20,284 nucleotides of DNA from Akkermansia sp. (GTDB lineage Bacteria > Verrucomicrobiota > Verrucomicrobiia > Verrucomicrobiales > Akkermansiaceae), in assembly GCA_017379255.1 (NCBI GenBank), contig JAFNWZ010000151.1, forward strand, positions 1 to 20,284, given 5' to 3'. The notes under the pieces were generated by a model that was given only the letters and a program-made list of their open reading frames with translations, made no database searches and was not told where the DNA came from. Below, piece after piece: positions 7,737-14,553 of this stretch (within the stretch, counting starts at the first letter, position 1; the number at the start of each line of letters is the position of its first letter). A program made the translations under genes and the position numbers.

Positions 7737-8717
7737 TCATCTTCCCGATTTCTTCTTGAGCGGCACCGCATGGAAAGGCTGCGGGGCGTTACCGGTGAAG
7801 GACGGGTTCATGGAGGCAATGTGCTCGTTGCTGATGGTAAAGGAGAACTCACCGCCCTTGGCAGTATCGGTGGCGTCCAGAATGTGGTCGAACACGCAGA
7901 CAGGGTGGTTGCCGGGTGTCTCAGGCATCACGAAGAGACCAATAGCCATGGTGGGGTGCTCCTGCTTGTCGTTGGTGGTGATGGTATAGCTGATGGTGTT
8001 CTTCCCGCGGCGCAGGCCGCCGGAAATCACATCGGCGCGGCGTTCATCCTCGAACTGGTGCACGGAAATGCCATTTATCTTCATGTCAATGGCGCGGCCG
8101 GGGGCATCCACAAACACCTTGCCGATGAGCTGGGGCGCGTAGCAGGCGGCGGGTACGGTGGGCGCGGCATCGTAGGGGTGGAAACCGTCCTGCTCCTGGA
8201 GCACAGTCAGGTCTCCCTTAAGCAGGCGTTCTTTCACCTTGGGCAGACGAGCCAGATTGAACATGCGGCTCTGGTCGAACTTCCACTTGCCGTCCTCAAA
8301 CACAAAAAGCAGCACAAAGGCACTATCATTGGCCTTATCATCCCCCAACTGTACCTTGCCCAGGTATGTGACCGCCAGCGTGTGGTTCTTGCAGCCGGTG
8401 ATGCAGCCGATGTAGCGGAACTTTTCCAGGCTGGGAGGTTCAGGCTGGTTGCGGAAGAAATCATCCGGGAAATTGCCCTTCTGGGAAACAATGAGGTTGC
8501 GCACCTTCATCTGGCGGGAACGGGTGGTAGCACCGCGCCAGGCGTTTTCATCGCCGCGCATCATGCCCAGTCTCCAGGTGCTGTACACTCGCTCTGCCGT
8601 ATTGCGCGCAACCTGCTGGTCGGGAGTTCCGAAACGCGCCTGCGGTGCTGCGGCAGCCAACTCGCTCCCCAGCAGGCAGGCAGCCAGCAGGCAGCATAAT
8701 GAAAAAATCGCTCTCAT
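7737..8717 (-). CDS. Secreted or periplasmic protein of unknown function
   Basis: I start at 8717, 51 bases inside the longest frame, because this gives a standard signal peptide (MRAIFSLCCLLAACLLG, cleavage likely after AAAA near residue 24). The 326-residue product is then soluble. It has an alpha/beta-looking first half (residues 25-170) with a YLGKVQLG and FVFEDGKWKFDQSR segment, reminiscent of small nuclear-transport-factor-like or DUF4440-type lid domains, though I do not claim the family. A second half of beta-strand character includes a region (about 195-280) with DAPGRAIDMKINGISV. Three Cys occur in the mature part. It ends just before a strong terminator and is divergent from the hydrolase gene. 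I do not recognise a characterised homologue. Confidence 0.75.
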   Translation of the reverse strand: MRAIFSLCCLLAACLLGSELAAAAPQARFGTPDQQVARNTAERVYSTWRLGMMRGDENAWRGATTRSRQMKVRNLIVSQKGNFPDDFFRNQPEPPSLEKFRYIGCITGCKNHTLAVTYLGKVQLGDDKANDSAFVLLFVFEDGKWKFDQSRMFNLARLPKVKERLLKGDLTVLQEQDGFHPYDAAPTVPAACYAPQLIGKVFVDAPGRAIDMKINGISVHQFEDERRADVISGGLRRGKNTISYTITTNDKQEHPTMAIGLFVMPETPGNHPVCVFDHILDATDTAKGGEFSFTISNEHIASMNPSFTGNAPQPFHAVPLKKKSGR

Positions 8718-8728
8718 AACTAAATTAG

Positions 8729-8757
8729 AACCTACAACAGGCTTGCTTTTCTGGCAA
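8729..8757 (-). promoter_or_regulatory. Possible promoter of the secreted-protein gene
   Basis: Reading the minus strand: TTGCCA (8752-8757), 17 bp, TAGGTT (8729-8734), then 11 nt to the ATG at 8717. Its -35 box lies beside that of the divergent hydrolase promoter, so the two would compete or be co-regulated. Confidence 0.35.
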
Positions 8758-8771
8758 GAAAATTGCATACT
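8743..8771 (+). promoter_or_regulatory. Possible promoter of the alpha/beta hydrolase gene
   Basis: TTGCTT, 17 bp, CATACT, then 12 nt to the ATG at 8784. The match to consensus is moderate (about 3 and 4 of 6). It overlaps the divergent promoter of the secreted-protein gene. Confidence 0.35.
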
Positions 8772-8783
8772 GTGGGGCGTATT

Positions 8784-9668
8784 ATGACGTCATTTTCACG
8801 CAACGCCCGGAGTGAGGGAGAAGCCCGTTACCGCAAGATGCTGGCCCAGGCACCCTCGTTCATCTGGAAGCGCTTTGCAGATGGCGTTTCGCTGCGCATG
8901 CGCATGTTTGCGCCCAAGGGGCACCGGCCTGAGCATTTTGCTCCGGCGGTTCTGTTCTTCTGCGGTGGCATGTGGCAGCTGGAATACAGCACCGAGTTTG
9001 TTTCCTGGGCCACACACCTGGCCCACCGCGGCATTGTCTGCCTGCTGCCGGAGTTCCGCACACGCGCCCGCTACAGCGTGCGCGCGGATGACATCATCAC
9101 CGATGGTCTGGATGCCTGGAAATGGCTGCACCACAATGCAGCCGGGCTCGGCATTGATGCCGCCCGCATCACCATTGCCGGGGCAGATGCAGGCGGCCTT
9201 ATGGCGCTGAACTGCGCCATGCAGCCCATGGTGCAGGAAAAGAAGTGGTGGCAGTTCAACAAAGAGGACATTCTCCCCCTGCAGCCGGCCTGCGTAGCCA
9301 TTTTCCGCGGCGTGGTGGATACCGATGCCCCGGAGGCACGCCAGCTCAACATCCCCGGCGAAGTACCGGAGCCGAATTCGGTCAATCCCTGTGCCCTGCT
9401 GCGCCGCAAACTGCCGCCGCTATTCTGCGCGCACGGCATGCTCGACCCGCTGCTGGATTTTGAAATGCGCCAGTGGTTCTGCGATGAATGGGAACGCCTT
9501 GGCAACAAGGTGGAGCTCATCCTCTCCCCCACGGCCGACCACACTATCACCCAGTTTGACGTAAGCCCCGCCACTTTCGAACAGCTGCTGCTCGGCTGGG
9601 AGGATTTCATGGTGCGCGAAGCCATCTGGCCAGAGCCGGATGTGGAAACCGACGCACTGATGGTGTGA
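8784..9668 (+). CDS. Alpha/beta hydrolase-fold protein with Asp in place of nucleophile Ser
   Basis: The start at 8784 is preferred to an ATG 21 bases upstream, which would fall within the predicted promoter. The 294-residue product looks like the HSL/BD-FAE branch of the alpha/beta hydrolases. FFCGGMWQ (about 58-65) takes the place of the HGGGW oxyanion segment. The nucleophile elbow follows ITIAGADAGG (130-138), then HGMLDPLLD with the acid Asp 221, then PTADHTIT with His 253. The elbow normally reads GxSxGG; here the Ser is Asp 135. An Asp nucleophile is known in haloalkane dehalogenases and epoxide hydrolases of the same superfamily, so the protein may have changed chemistry or be a non-catalytic binder. 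No signal peptide is present, so it is probably cytoplasmic. Transcribed divergently from the secreted-protein gene. Confidence 0.8.
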   Translation: MTSFSRNARSEGEARYRKMLAQAPSFIWKRFADGVSLRMRMFAPKGHRPEHFAPAVLFFCGGMWQLEYSTEFVSWATHLAHRGIVCLLPEFRTRARYSVRADDIITDGLDAWKWLHHNAAGLGIDAARITIAGADAGGLMALNCAMQPMVQEKKWWQFNKEDILPLQPACVAIFRGVVDTDAPEARQLNIPGEVPEPNSVNPCALLRRKLPPLFCAHGMLDPLLDFEMRQWFCDEWERLGNKVELILSPTADHTITQFDVSPATFEQLLLGWEDFMVREAIWPEPDVETDALMV

Positions 9669-9674
9669 GAGGAA

Positions 9675-9716
9675 GGTTGAATGTTGAATTTTTAATTCTA
9701 CATTCAACATCCAACC
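9675..9716. terminator. Hairpin shared by convergent hydrolase and psd 3' ends
   Basis: A 15-bp stem with a single mismatch (9675-9689 with 9702-9716) and a 12-nt AT-rich loop. The right arm overlaps the last codons and stop of psd. It sits between two converging genes, so it may act on both strands, though neither side has a long T-run. Confidence 0.55.
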
Positions 9717-10612
9717 ACCGTGCCCAGCACGTCTCCCATGCGGGCAAAGGTTTCGGTGCAGTTGGCGGTGTTGGTGAGGATATCGTCTGCCAGCTTCACC
9801 TTGCCGGGTTCAAAGAAAATCATGACCGTGGAACCGCCGAAGCCGAAATAACCGTGCTCATCGCCCTTGGCCACAGGCTTGCCCGGTTCATAGGTCTGAT
9901 AAATAGCCCCCACACCGGTGGCACCCACCGCAAGGCAGAGCACATCGCCCATATTTTCCGTGTGCAGCACCGTCAGCTCACGCTTATTCGTCCACAACCA
10001 TGCCAGATTATGGCGCAGGCAATAGGGCGACACACTGGCCAGCGGGCCGGGAATACGCACCGGAGCCTCCGGCACGCCTGACACGGGGAAATGGAAGCGG
10101 TGGTAATCCACCGGGCAGAGGCGGGAGAGCACCACAGTGCCGTGGGCGTATTTCTCTGCCAGCTCAGCGCTACCCAGCAGCGCCGGTAAATCAAAACGCT
10201 GGTTCTTTACAAACACGCCTTCCATCTCAGCGGCATCCTGCCAGCCGCTGTGGCGGGCATCGGCAGGAAGCGCCACCTGCCCCCCTGCGCAAATCGGACG
10301 CGCCCCCGGGGCAAGTTTGCGGTAGAAGAAATCATTGAAACTCGTATACTGGTCAACCGGGCGTTCGTAATCGGCCATATTGATATTATACTCCTCCACA
10401 AAGGCGCGGAGTTTCTCCGGGCTGCCACTGCTGCGGGTATCCTTCATCCACCCCATGAGGCGGGAGAAAAACGCACGCTTGATGAGCAGGTGCAGGCTCA
10501 ACCGCCCCAGGGTGGTGCCATATACCCAGCGCAAGGCGGCTTCGCCCAGCACTTTTTCCTGTTCCATCTGCCCGGTGTAGCGGTTGTATAACGTGATGCC
10601 CTCTGAATTCAT
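9704..10612 (-). CDS. psd: Phosphatidylserine decarboxylase proenzyme
   Basis: The 302-residue product is a phosphatidylserine decarboxylase, which converts phosphatidylserine to phosphatidylethanolamine at the inner membrane. Visible family marks are SFNDFFYRKLAPGARP (about 110-125), LCPVDYHRFHFP with the catalytic Asp-His pair, and the self-cleavage motif FGGST near residue 261. The Ser there becomes the pyruvoyl group after cleavage into beta and alpha chains. The motif reads GGST instead of the E. coli LGST, as in many members of the other branch. Length fits the roughly 300-residue class. A near-perfect promoter places the -10 box only 8 nt before the ATG. A terminator upstream separates it from ftsZ, so it is transcribed alone. 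The last two codons overlap a hairpin. Confidence 0.95.
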   Translation of the reverse strand: MNSEGITLYNRYTGQMEQEKVLGEAALRWVYGTTLGRLSLHLLIKRAFFSRLMGWMKDTRSSGSPEKLRAFVEEYNINMADYERPVDQYTSFNDFFYRKLAPGARPICAGGQVALPADARHSGWQDAAEMEGVFVKNQRFDLPALLGSAELAEKYAHGTVVLSRLCPVDYHRFHFPVSGVPEAPVRIPGPLASVSPYCLRHNLAWLWTNKRELTVLHTENMGDVLCLAVGATGVGAIYQTYEPGKPVAKGDEHGYFGFGGSTVMIFFEPGKVKLADDILTNTANCTETFARMGDVLGTVVGC

Positions 10613-10620
10613 ACGCTGCC

Positions 10621-10648
10621 ATTATAACAGACAGCCGGAGGGAATCAA
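10621..10648 (-). promoter_or_regulatory. psd: Predicted promoter of psd, apparently leaderless
   Basis: Minus strand: TTGATT (10643-10648), 16 bp, perfect TATAAT (10621-10626), then 8 nt to the ATG at 10612. Normal start spacing would place the first transcribed base at or within two or three bases of the ATG. Confidence 0.6.
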
Positions 10649-10686
10649 GCATGTTCTGGGCACATTCCGCCCCAATCGGTATACCC

Positions 10687-10717
10687 GGAAACAAAATTCC
10701 CGCGCCTGGCGCGGGAA
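10687..10717 (-). terminator. Intrinsic terminator of ftsZ
   Basis: A perfect 9-bp GC-rich stem (ttcccgcgc at 10697-10705, gcgcgggaa at 10709-10717) with a 3-nt loop. It is followed on the minus strand by ttttgttt, directly after the ftsZ stop. Confidence 0.85.
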
Positions 10718-10724
10718 TCGGAAG

Positions 10725-12425
10725 TTAACTACCGGGGAAGATATCGCTCATGTCGTTATACCCCAGGCTGGAGCGGCGGGCACCAGGGCGCGATGGCGGG
10801 GGCTGCGGCTTGAATTCGTCGTCCTCAGCCTCATCATCAAACATACTGCGCACGCGGGCAGACAAAGCTTCCTCTGCTGCGGCCTCCGCTTTTTTCGGGA
10901 ATACATTGAGCGCACGGGCAGGCCGCGAGGGGGTCTGCGCATGGCTGGCCATCATGCGCTCCAGGTCATCATCATCGCCAAAGATATCGGCCACACGCTC
11001 CATGGAATCGGCCGGACTTTCATCTTCTGCCGAGCCAAAGGCCATGTCCAGGTTAAACTCACTCTGGCGCGCTTCGACCACGGGGGCAGGCTTGGGTGCA
11101 GCAACGGGTGCAGGGGTCGGAATCGGTTCCCAGGAGGGCAGCGGCTCAGGCTCGGGCGCCGGGGTGGGCGCTGGAGCTGCGGCAACGGGCGGAGGGGCCG
11201 GCACGGGGTATTCTTCTTCCTCCGGTTCCAGCAGGGGGGCTCCGCTGCTGTCTTCTTCAACATCCGCCTCATCGGCGGCATACATGGGTTCTTCCTCCTC
11301 CGCCGGTTCTTCTTCGTAGAGTTCTTCCTCTTCAGGCCCGATGCCGGTCTCTTCCTCCAGCTCCGGCTCGGGGGCCGGTTCTTCCGCCTGTTCCTCTTCC
11401 TCTGCCGCCGCAGCAGCTGCAGCGGCGGCATCAGCATCTGCCAGCAGGGCGGCCTGCATCTCGCGGTAATCCACGGAGGCAATGAGGCTCACGCGCAACT
11501 CCTCACCCAGGCGGGCTTTGACAGCAGCGCCAAAGAAGATATTGACGTCATCCCCCGCCAGGCCTTCACGCACGGTCTCCATGGCCACGCGCAGCTCGGT
11601 AAGGGACATATTGGTGCCACCGGCCACGTGCACAATGACGGTGCGGGCGTGTTTGAGGGCATTGTGATAAGCCACCAGCGGAGATTCCAGGGCAGAGCGG
11701 GCGGCCTCCTCGGCGCGGTTGGGGCCAAAGCCCTTGCCTGCGCCGTAGATGCAGCGGGAATCGTTATTATCCAGCGCGGTCACCAGTTCATCCAGGCCGA
11801 TGTTGATGAGCCCGGGAGAATTAGCCAGCAGCGGAACAGAGGCCGTGGCCTGGGAGAGCAGCGCATTGGCTTCCTCGAACACGGCCTGTGCGCCGGTACG
11901 GCTGCGGAACAGGTCTTCCATGTAGTCGTTCTCGAAGCAGAAAACAATATCGGAAATAGCGGCAATTTCCTCCAGCGCCTTATCAGCCTGGCTACGGCGG
12001 CGCGCGCCTTCAAAGCCGAAGGGCATGACCACCACGGAAACGAGGAAGAGCCCCTGCTCCTTGGCCTTGCGGGCCAGCACCGGCGCCACACCGGAGCCAG
12101 TGCCGCCACCCAATCCCACCACCATGACCAACAGGCGGGAACCGCGCAGCAGGTCATCAACCTGGCCGCCGCTTTCCTCAATGGCCAGACGGGCCACCTC
12201 GGGGTCACCACCGGAGCCCAGGCCGTGGTTCAGCCCGGCGCCCAGCTGCACAAACTCCACATTGCCGCATTCGCGCCCCAGGCGTTCATCCAGCGACATG
12301 ATGCACAGGCGCACATTTTCGGCGCTGGAACCGCTGAAACGCTGCAGGATGCTGGCACCGGCACCGCCTAAGCCGACGATGACAATACCATCTTCTTTCC
12401 GGGTGGTGGTCTGGTAGGGAAGCAT
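10725..12425 (-). CDS. ftsZ: Cell division protein FtsZ with long acidic linker
   Basis: The first ~325 residues form the tubulin-like GTPase of the Z-ring. Marks are VGLGGAGASIL (17-27), the nucleotide signature GLGGGTGSG (104-112), MPFGFEG (134-140) and a T7 loop at about 204-219. That loop reads NIGLDE where most FtsZ proteins have NVDFAD, so both usual Asp positions are changed (one to Gly, the catalytic one to Glu). Residues ~330-550 are a very long, Glu/Pro/Ala-rich linker, including an Ala run and blocks of EEEE, several times longer than in E. coli. The C-terminus ends YNDMSDIFPGS and lacks the usual IPxFL tail that binds FtsA. It is 30 bp downstream of ftsA on the same strand and ends at a strong terminator. 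The 566 residues far exceed the usual 380-400. Confidence 0.95.
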   Translation of the reverse strand: MLPYQTTTRKEDGIVIVGLGGAGASILQRFSGSSAENVRLCIMSLDERLGRECGNVEFVQLGAGLNHGLGSGGDPEVARLAIEESGGQVDDLLRGSRLLVMVVGLGGGTGSGVAPVLARKAKEQGLFLVSVVVMPFGFEGARRRSQADKALEEIAAISDIVFCFENDYMEDLFRSRTGAQAVFEEANALLSQATASVPLLANSPGLINIGLDELVTALDNNDSRCIYGAGKGFGPNRAEEAARSALESPLVAYHNALKHARTVIVHVAGGTNMSLTELRVAMETVREGLAGDDVNIFFGAAVKARLGEELRVSLIASVDYREMQAALLADADAAAAAAAAAEEEEQAEEPAPEPELEEETGIGPEEEELYEEEPAEEEEPMYAADEADVEEDSSGAPLLEPEEEEYPVPAPPPVAAAPAPTPAPEPEPLPSWEPIPTPAPVAAPKPAPVVEARQSEFNLDMAFGSAEDESPADSMERVADIFGDDDDLERMMASHAQTPSRPARALNVFPKKAEAAAEEALSARVRSMFDDEAEDDEFKPQPPPSRPGARRSSLGYNDMSDIFPGS

Positions 12426-12455
12426 GGCGAGAGGGTATCTGGTAAGAAAAAATAA

Positions 12456-13670
12456 TCAGTGGCGGCGGAACATGCGGAGGAAACGGGCCAGCATGTTACC
12501 GCGGTGCGGGTTGATGGCGTCATCATCATACCGCTGGGCATAGCGGATGAGCCCGATGGCGGTGCAGTAGCGCGGGTCGGACAGGTAGGAATGGTTGTGG
12601 CCGGGAGGCAGAGGCGCCGGCTGGTGTACCGGCATGCCACCGAAAATGTAGTGGCAGAGTCCATCGAGCCCGCGCATGAAGCTGGTGCCGCCGCTCAGGT
12701 AAATGCTCATGCCGGAGTTGAGGTAATCAGAGGGGATGCGGTCGCGCACCTGAAGCAGCATGGCCGCCAGGGTATTGCGGATGATGCGGTTGAGCTGCCC
12801 GCGCTCGATTGTTACATCGTGCATGCCGAGGTCGCTCTTGTACTGCGCCAGGGAATGGTCTTTAATATCGCCGAACGCGTTACCCTCCGTGCGTTTGAGC
12901 ACCTCGGCAGCTTTGAGACTGACTCGCTGGTCTGTCAGGCGCACAATTTCCTGGTTGATGTTGTTACCGCCCATGGGGATGCAGCCGGAGGCCACGACAT
13001 CGCCCCCCTTGTAGCAGATGAAATCTGTCGTTCCACCACCGATATCGATGAGCAGAGAACCGCTGTCTTTCTGCTGGCGGTTGAGCACCATCTGCGCCGT
13101 AGCCAGCGGGGCAAACACCAGGTCTTCCACCTCCAGCGGCACCTGGCGCACGCAGAGCAGAGAGTTCTGCAGGCGGGTCTTGATGCCGTGCATGATGTGG
13201 CAGTTCACATCGAGCGTGCGGCCGGTAAGACCGGCAGGGTGGCGAGTGGGCTCGCCATCATCAATCGAGAAGCCGCCCAGCTCGCGGTTCACCACGAAGC
13301 GGTCTTTGGAAAGCTCCAGGTTCTCGGCCTTTTCCTTGGCCTTATCAGCGTGCTCATCGTCGATGATATCCTCATTATCCTTGAGGCGGAACGTACCTAC
13401 GTTATTCTCACCCACAATATGTTCACCCGTGACAGAAAGGAACACGTTGAGGATATCCACATCGGCATGGTCCTGCGCAAGCTGCCAGGCATCGCACACA
13501 CACTGGCGGGCCATACTCTGGTCCACCACTTCACCCTTGCGCACACCGGCGCTCTTCACCTCACCAATGCCAATGATGGTGGCGGTGGCATCCGGGCGGA
13601 TTTCACCGACAACCATGCACGTCTTGGTGGTGCCTATTTCCAGACCTACCAGAATTTTGGATTGAGCCAT
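12456..13670 (-). CDS. ftsA: Cell division protein FtsA
   Basis: The 404-residue product is an actin-like ATPase that tethers FtsZ to the membrane. The phosphate-1 loop is GLEIGTTKTC (9-18). The FtsA-specific 1C (SHS2) domain covers about 80-165, with VTGEHI and the segment VNCHIMHGIKTRLQN. Phosphate-2 is LLIDIGGGTTDF (206-217), and the adenosine motif is YLSGGTSFMRGL (324-335). The last 14 residues, GNMLARFLRMFRRH, look like the amphipathic membrane-targeting helix. Length is close to the 420 of E. coli. ftsZ follows 30 bp downstream, so the pair is co-transcribed. Upstream on the same strand is a lipoprotein gene rather than ftsQ. Confidence 0.95.
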   Translation of the reverse strand: MAQSKILVGLEIGTTKTCMVVGEIRPDATATIIGIGEVKSAGVRKGEVVDQSMARQCVCDAWQLAQDHADVDILNVFLSVTGEHIVGENNVGTFRLKDNEDIIDDEHADKAKEKAENLELSKDRFVVNRELGGFSIDDGEPTRHPAGLTGRTLDVNCHIMHGIKTRLQNSLLCVRQVPLEVEDLVFAPLATAQMVLNRQQKDSGSLLIDIGGGTTDFICYKGGDVVASGCIPMGGNNINQEIVRLTDQRVSLKAAEVLKRTEGNAFGDIKDHSLAQYKSDLGMHDVTIERGQLNRIIRNTLAAMLLQVRDRIPSDYLNSGMSIYLSGGTSFMRGLDGLCHYIFGGMPVHQPAPLPPGHNHSYLSDPRYCTAIGLIRYAQRYDDDAINPHRGNMLARFLRMFRRH

Positions 13671-13766
13671 AGATAAATCGAACTATTACGTAGTAAACAG
13701 AAAAAAACTATTTCTGCAGAGCATATCACAAAATGCCCCCGCATGCGCGGCAAATGCGCGTCATAT

Positions 13767-14291
13767 TCACGGCTTGGACAATTCGCGTTCGCAGACTTCC
13801 GGCTGGGGCATAATGGACGGGCGCAAGGTCACAAACTCCTCAGAATACTCTTCCGACGGCACAAAGAGGAACCCGGGCTCACGGTTGCGTATTTCGTACG
13901 ATGTAGCGCGGAACATGGGCAGCACCTGATTCGTGCTGGGGTCGTATGCCTGGCGGCCTGTATACTTACCCTTCACGATGTATTCCACATTGTTATCACG
14001 TCCGTGCACTGCATTCGGCAAGGGGTCTTCCGGCCCGCGATCGGGCGTGTGGATAATGGATTCATCCATCATCACCAGCTTCGCATCCCGCCAGCTCTGC
14101 CCGGGTTCACGCAGATACCCCCAGAACCGGCACAGGGGAATATGATAGCGGCGCCCCACAAAATAATCACCTTTCTGCTCCTGCGCAATCGCCGCTTCAC
14201 GCTCGCGCAGCGCCTCACAATCCGAACGCAGGCTATGGCACTGAGTCAGCACCGTGCATGCCACCAGGGAGATGATGATTTTCTTAGTCAT
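13767..14291 (-). CDS. Putative lipoprotein of unknown function
   Basis: Starting at 14291 (39 bases inside the longest frame) gives a 174-residue protein with a lipoprotein-like signal, MTKKIIISLVAC. The best lipobox is LVAC with Cys 12, though its hydrophobic stretch is short; LTQC with Cys 18 is a weaker alternative. A short helical stretch, CEALREREAAIAQEQKG, follows. The rest has many aromatic and charged residues (RRYHIPLCRFWGYLREPG, FLFVPSEEYSEEFVTLRP) but no fold I recognise. A promoter-like pair places the -10 box 10 nt upstream of this ATG, which supports the shorter start. It lies about 95 bp upstream of ftsA on the same strand, in the place ftsQ occupies in many genomes, but shows no FtsQ features. 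Function unknown. Confidence 0.65.
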   Translation of the reverse strand: MTKKIIISLVACTVLTQCHSLRSDCEALREREAAIAQEQKGDYFVGRRYHIPLCRFWGYLREPGQSWRDAKLVMMDESIIHTPDRGPEDPLPNAVHGRDNNVEYIVKGKYTGRQAYDPSTNQVLPMFRATSYEIRNREPGFLFVPSEEYSEEFVTLRPSIMPQPEVCERELSKP

Positions 14292-14301
14292 GAACACCCC
14301 A

Positions 14302-14330
14302 GTTCTACCCCATTCATTCCACCCGGTCAA
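14302..14330 (-). promoter_or_regulatory. Predicted promoter of the lipoprotein gene ahead of ftsA
   Basis: Minus strand: TTGACC (14325-14330), 17 bp, TAGAAC (14302-14307), then 10 nt to the ATG at 14291. Five and four of six consensus bases match. It may also drive ftsA-ftsZ, since no better promoter was seen directly before ftsA. Confidence 0.45.
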
Positions 14331-14377
14331 GCATAAACTACGACCTCCGCAATCCCTGTCAGTCCGCCATTATTTAC

Positions 14378-14407
14378 TTGACAGCGCGCACCCCCCGCAC
14401 CTATACT
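14378..14407 (+). promoter_or_regulatory. mreB: Predicted strong promoter of mreB
   Basis: TTGACA (perfect), 18 bp, TATACT (five of six). Transcription would start near 14414 and give an untranslated leader of about 140 nt, in contrast to the short-leader promoters elsewhere in the window. Confidence 0.7.
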
Positions 14408-14413
14408 CCGCGT

Positions 14414-14553
14414 GGGTGCGTCATAGCGCAACCCGAGACCTATGCCTCATGACCTTCCGGAGTGCGAACGGTTCATTCCCCTGAAAAGGAGAGCCGTCCG
14501 GGTGGAAAGAAAGGCCGAACCGTATCACTACAATTCCGTAAAACACTTTTCAC
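14414..14553 (+). promoter_or_regulatory. Structured 5' leader of mreB
   Basis: The predicted leader begins with a small hairpin (gggtgcg 14414-14420 with cgc-a-accc 14427-14434). A longer-range 7-bp pairing follows (acggttc 14468-14474 with gaaccgt 14517-14523). Inside it lies a strong Shine-Dalgarno-like aaaaggaga around 14483-14491, too far from the mreB ATG to serve it. It does not match any riboswitch class or known small RNA that I can recognise. Confidence 0.35.

Noticed and set aside
10584..12371. 595-codon open frame on the plus strand opposite ftsZ
   Set aside because: It is antisense to a well-supported ftsZ. The Gly/Arg/His-rich composition and lack of any family motif are those of a shadow frame in GC-rich DNA.
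12459..13676. 405-codon open frame opposite ftsA, and a 361-codon frame opposite mreB (14560-15645)
   Set aside because: Both mirror strongly supported actin-family genes codon for codon and show no signals of their own.
14430..14480. Possible signal recognition particle RNA (a ccggaagg phrase on the minus strand)
   Set aside because: The conserved ggaagcagcc continuation and the flanking stem are missing.
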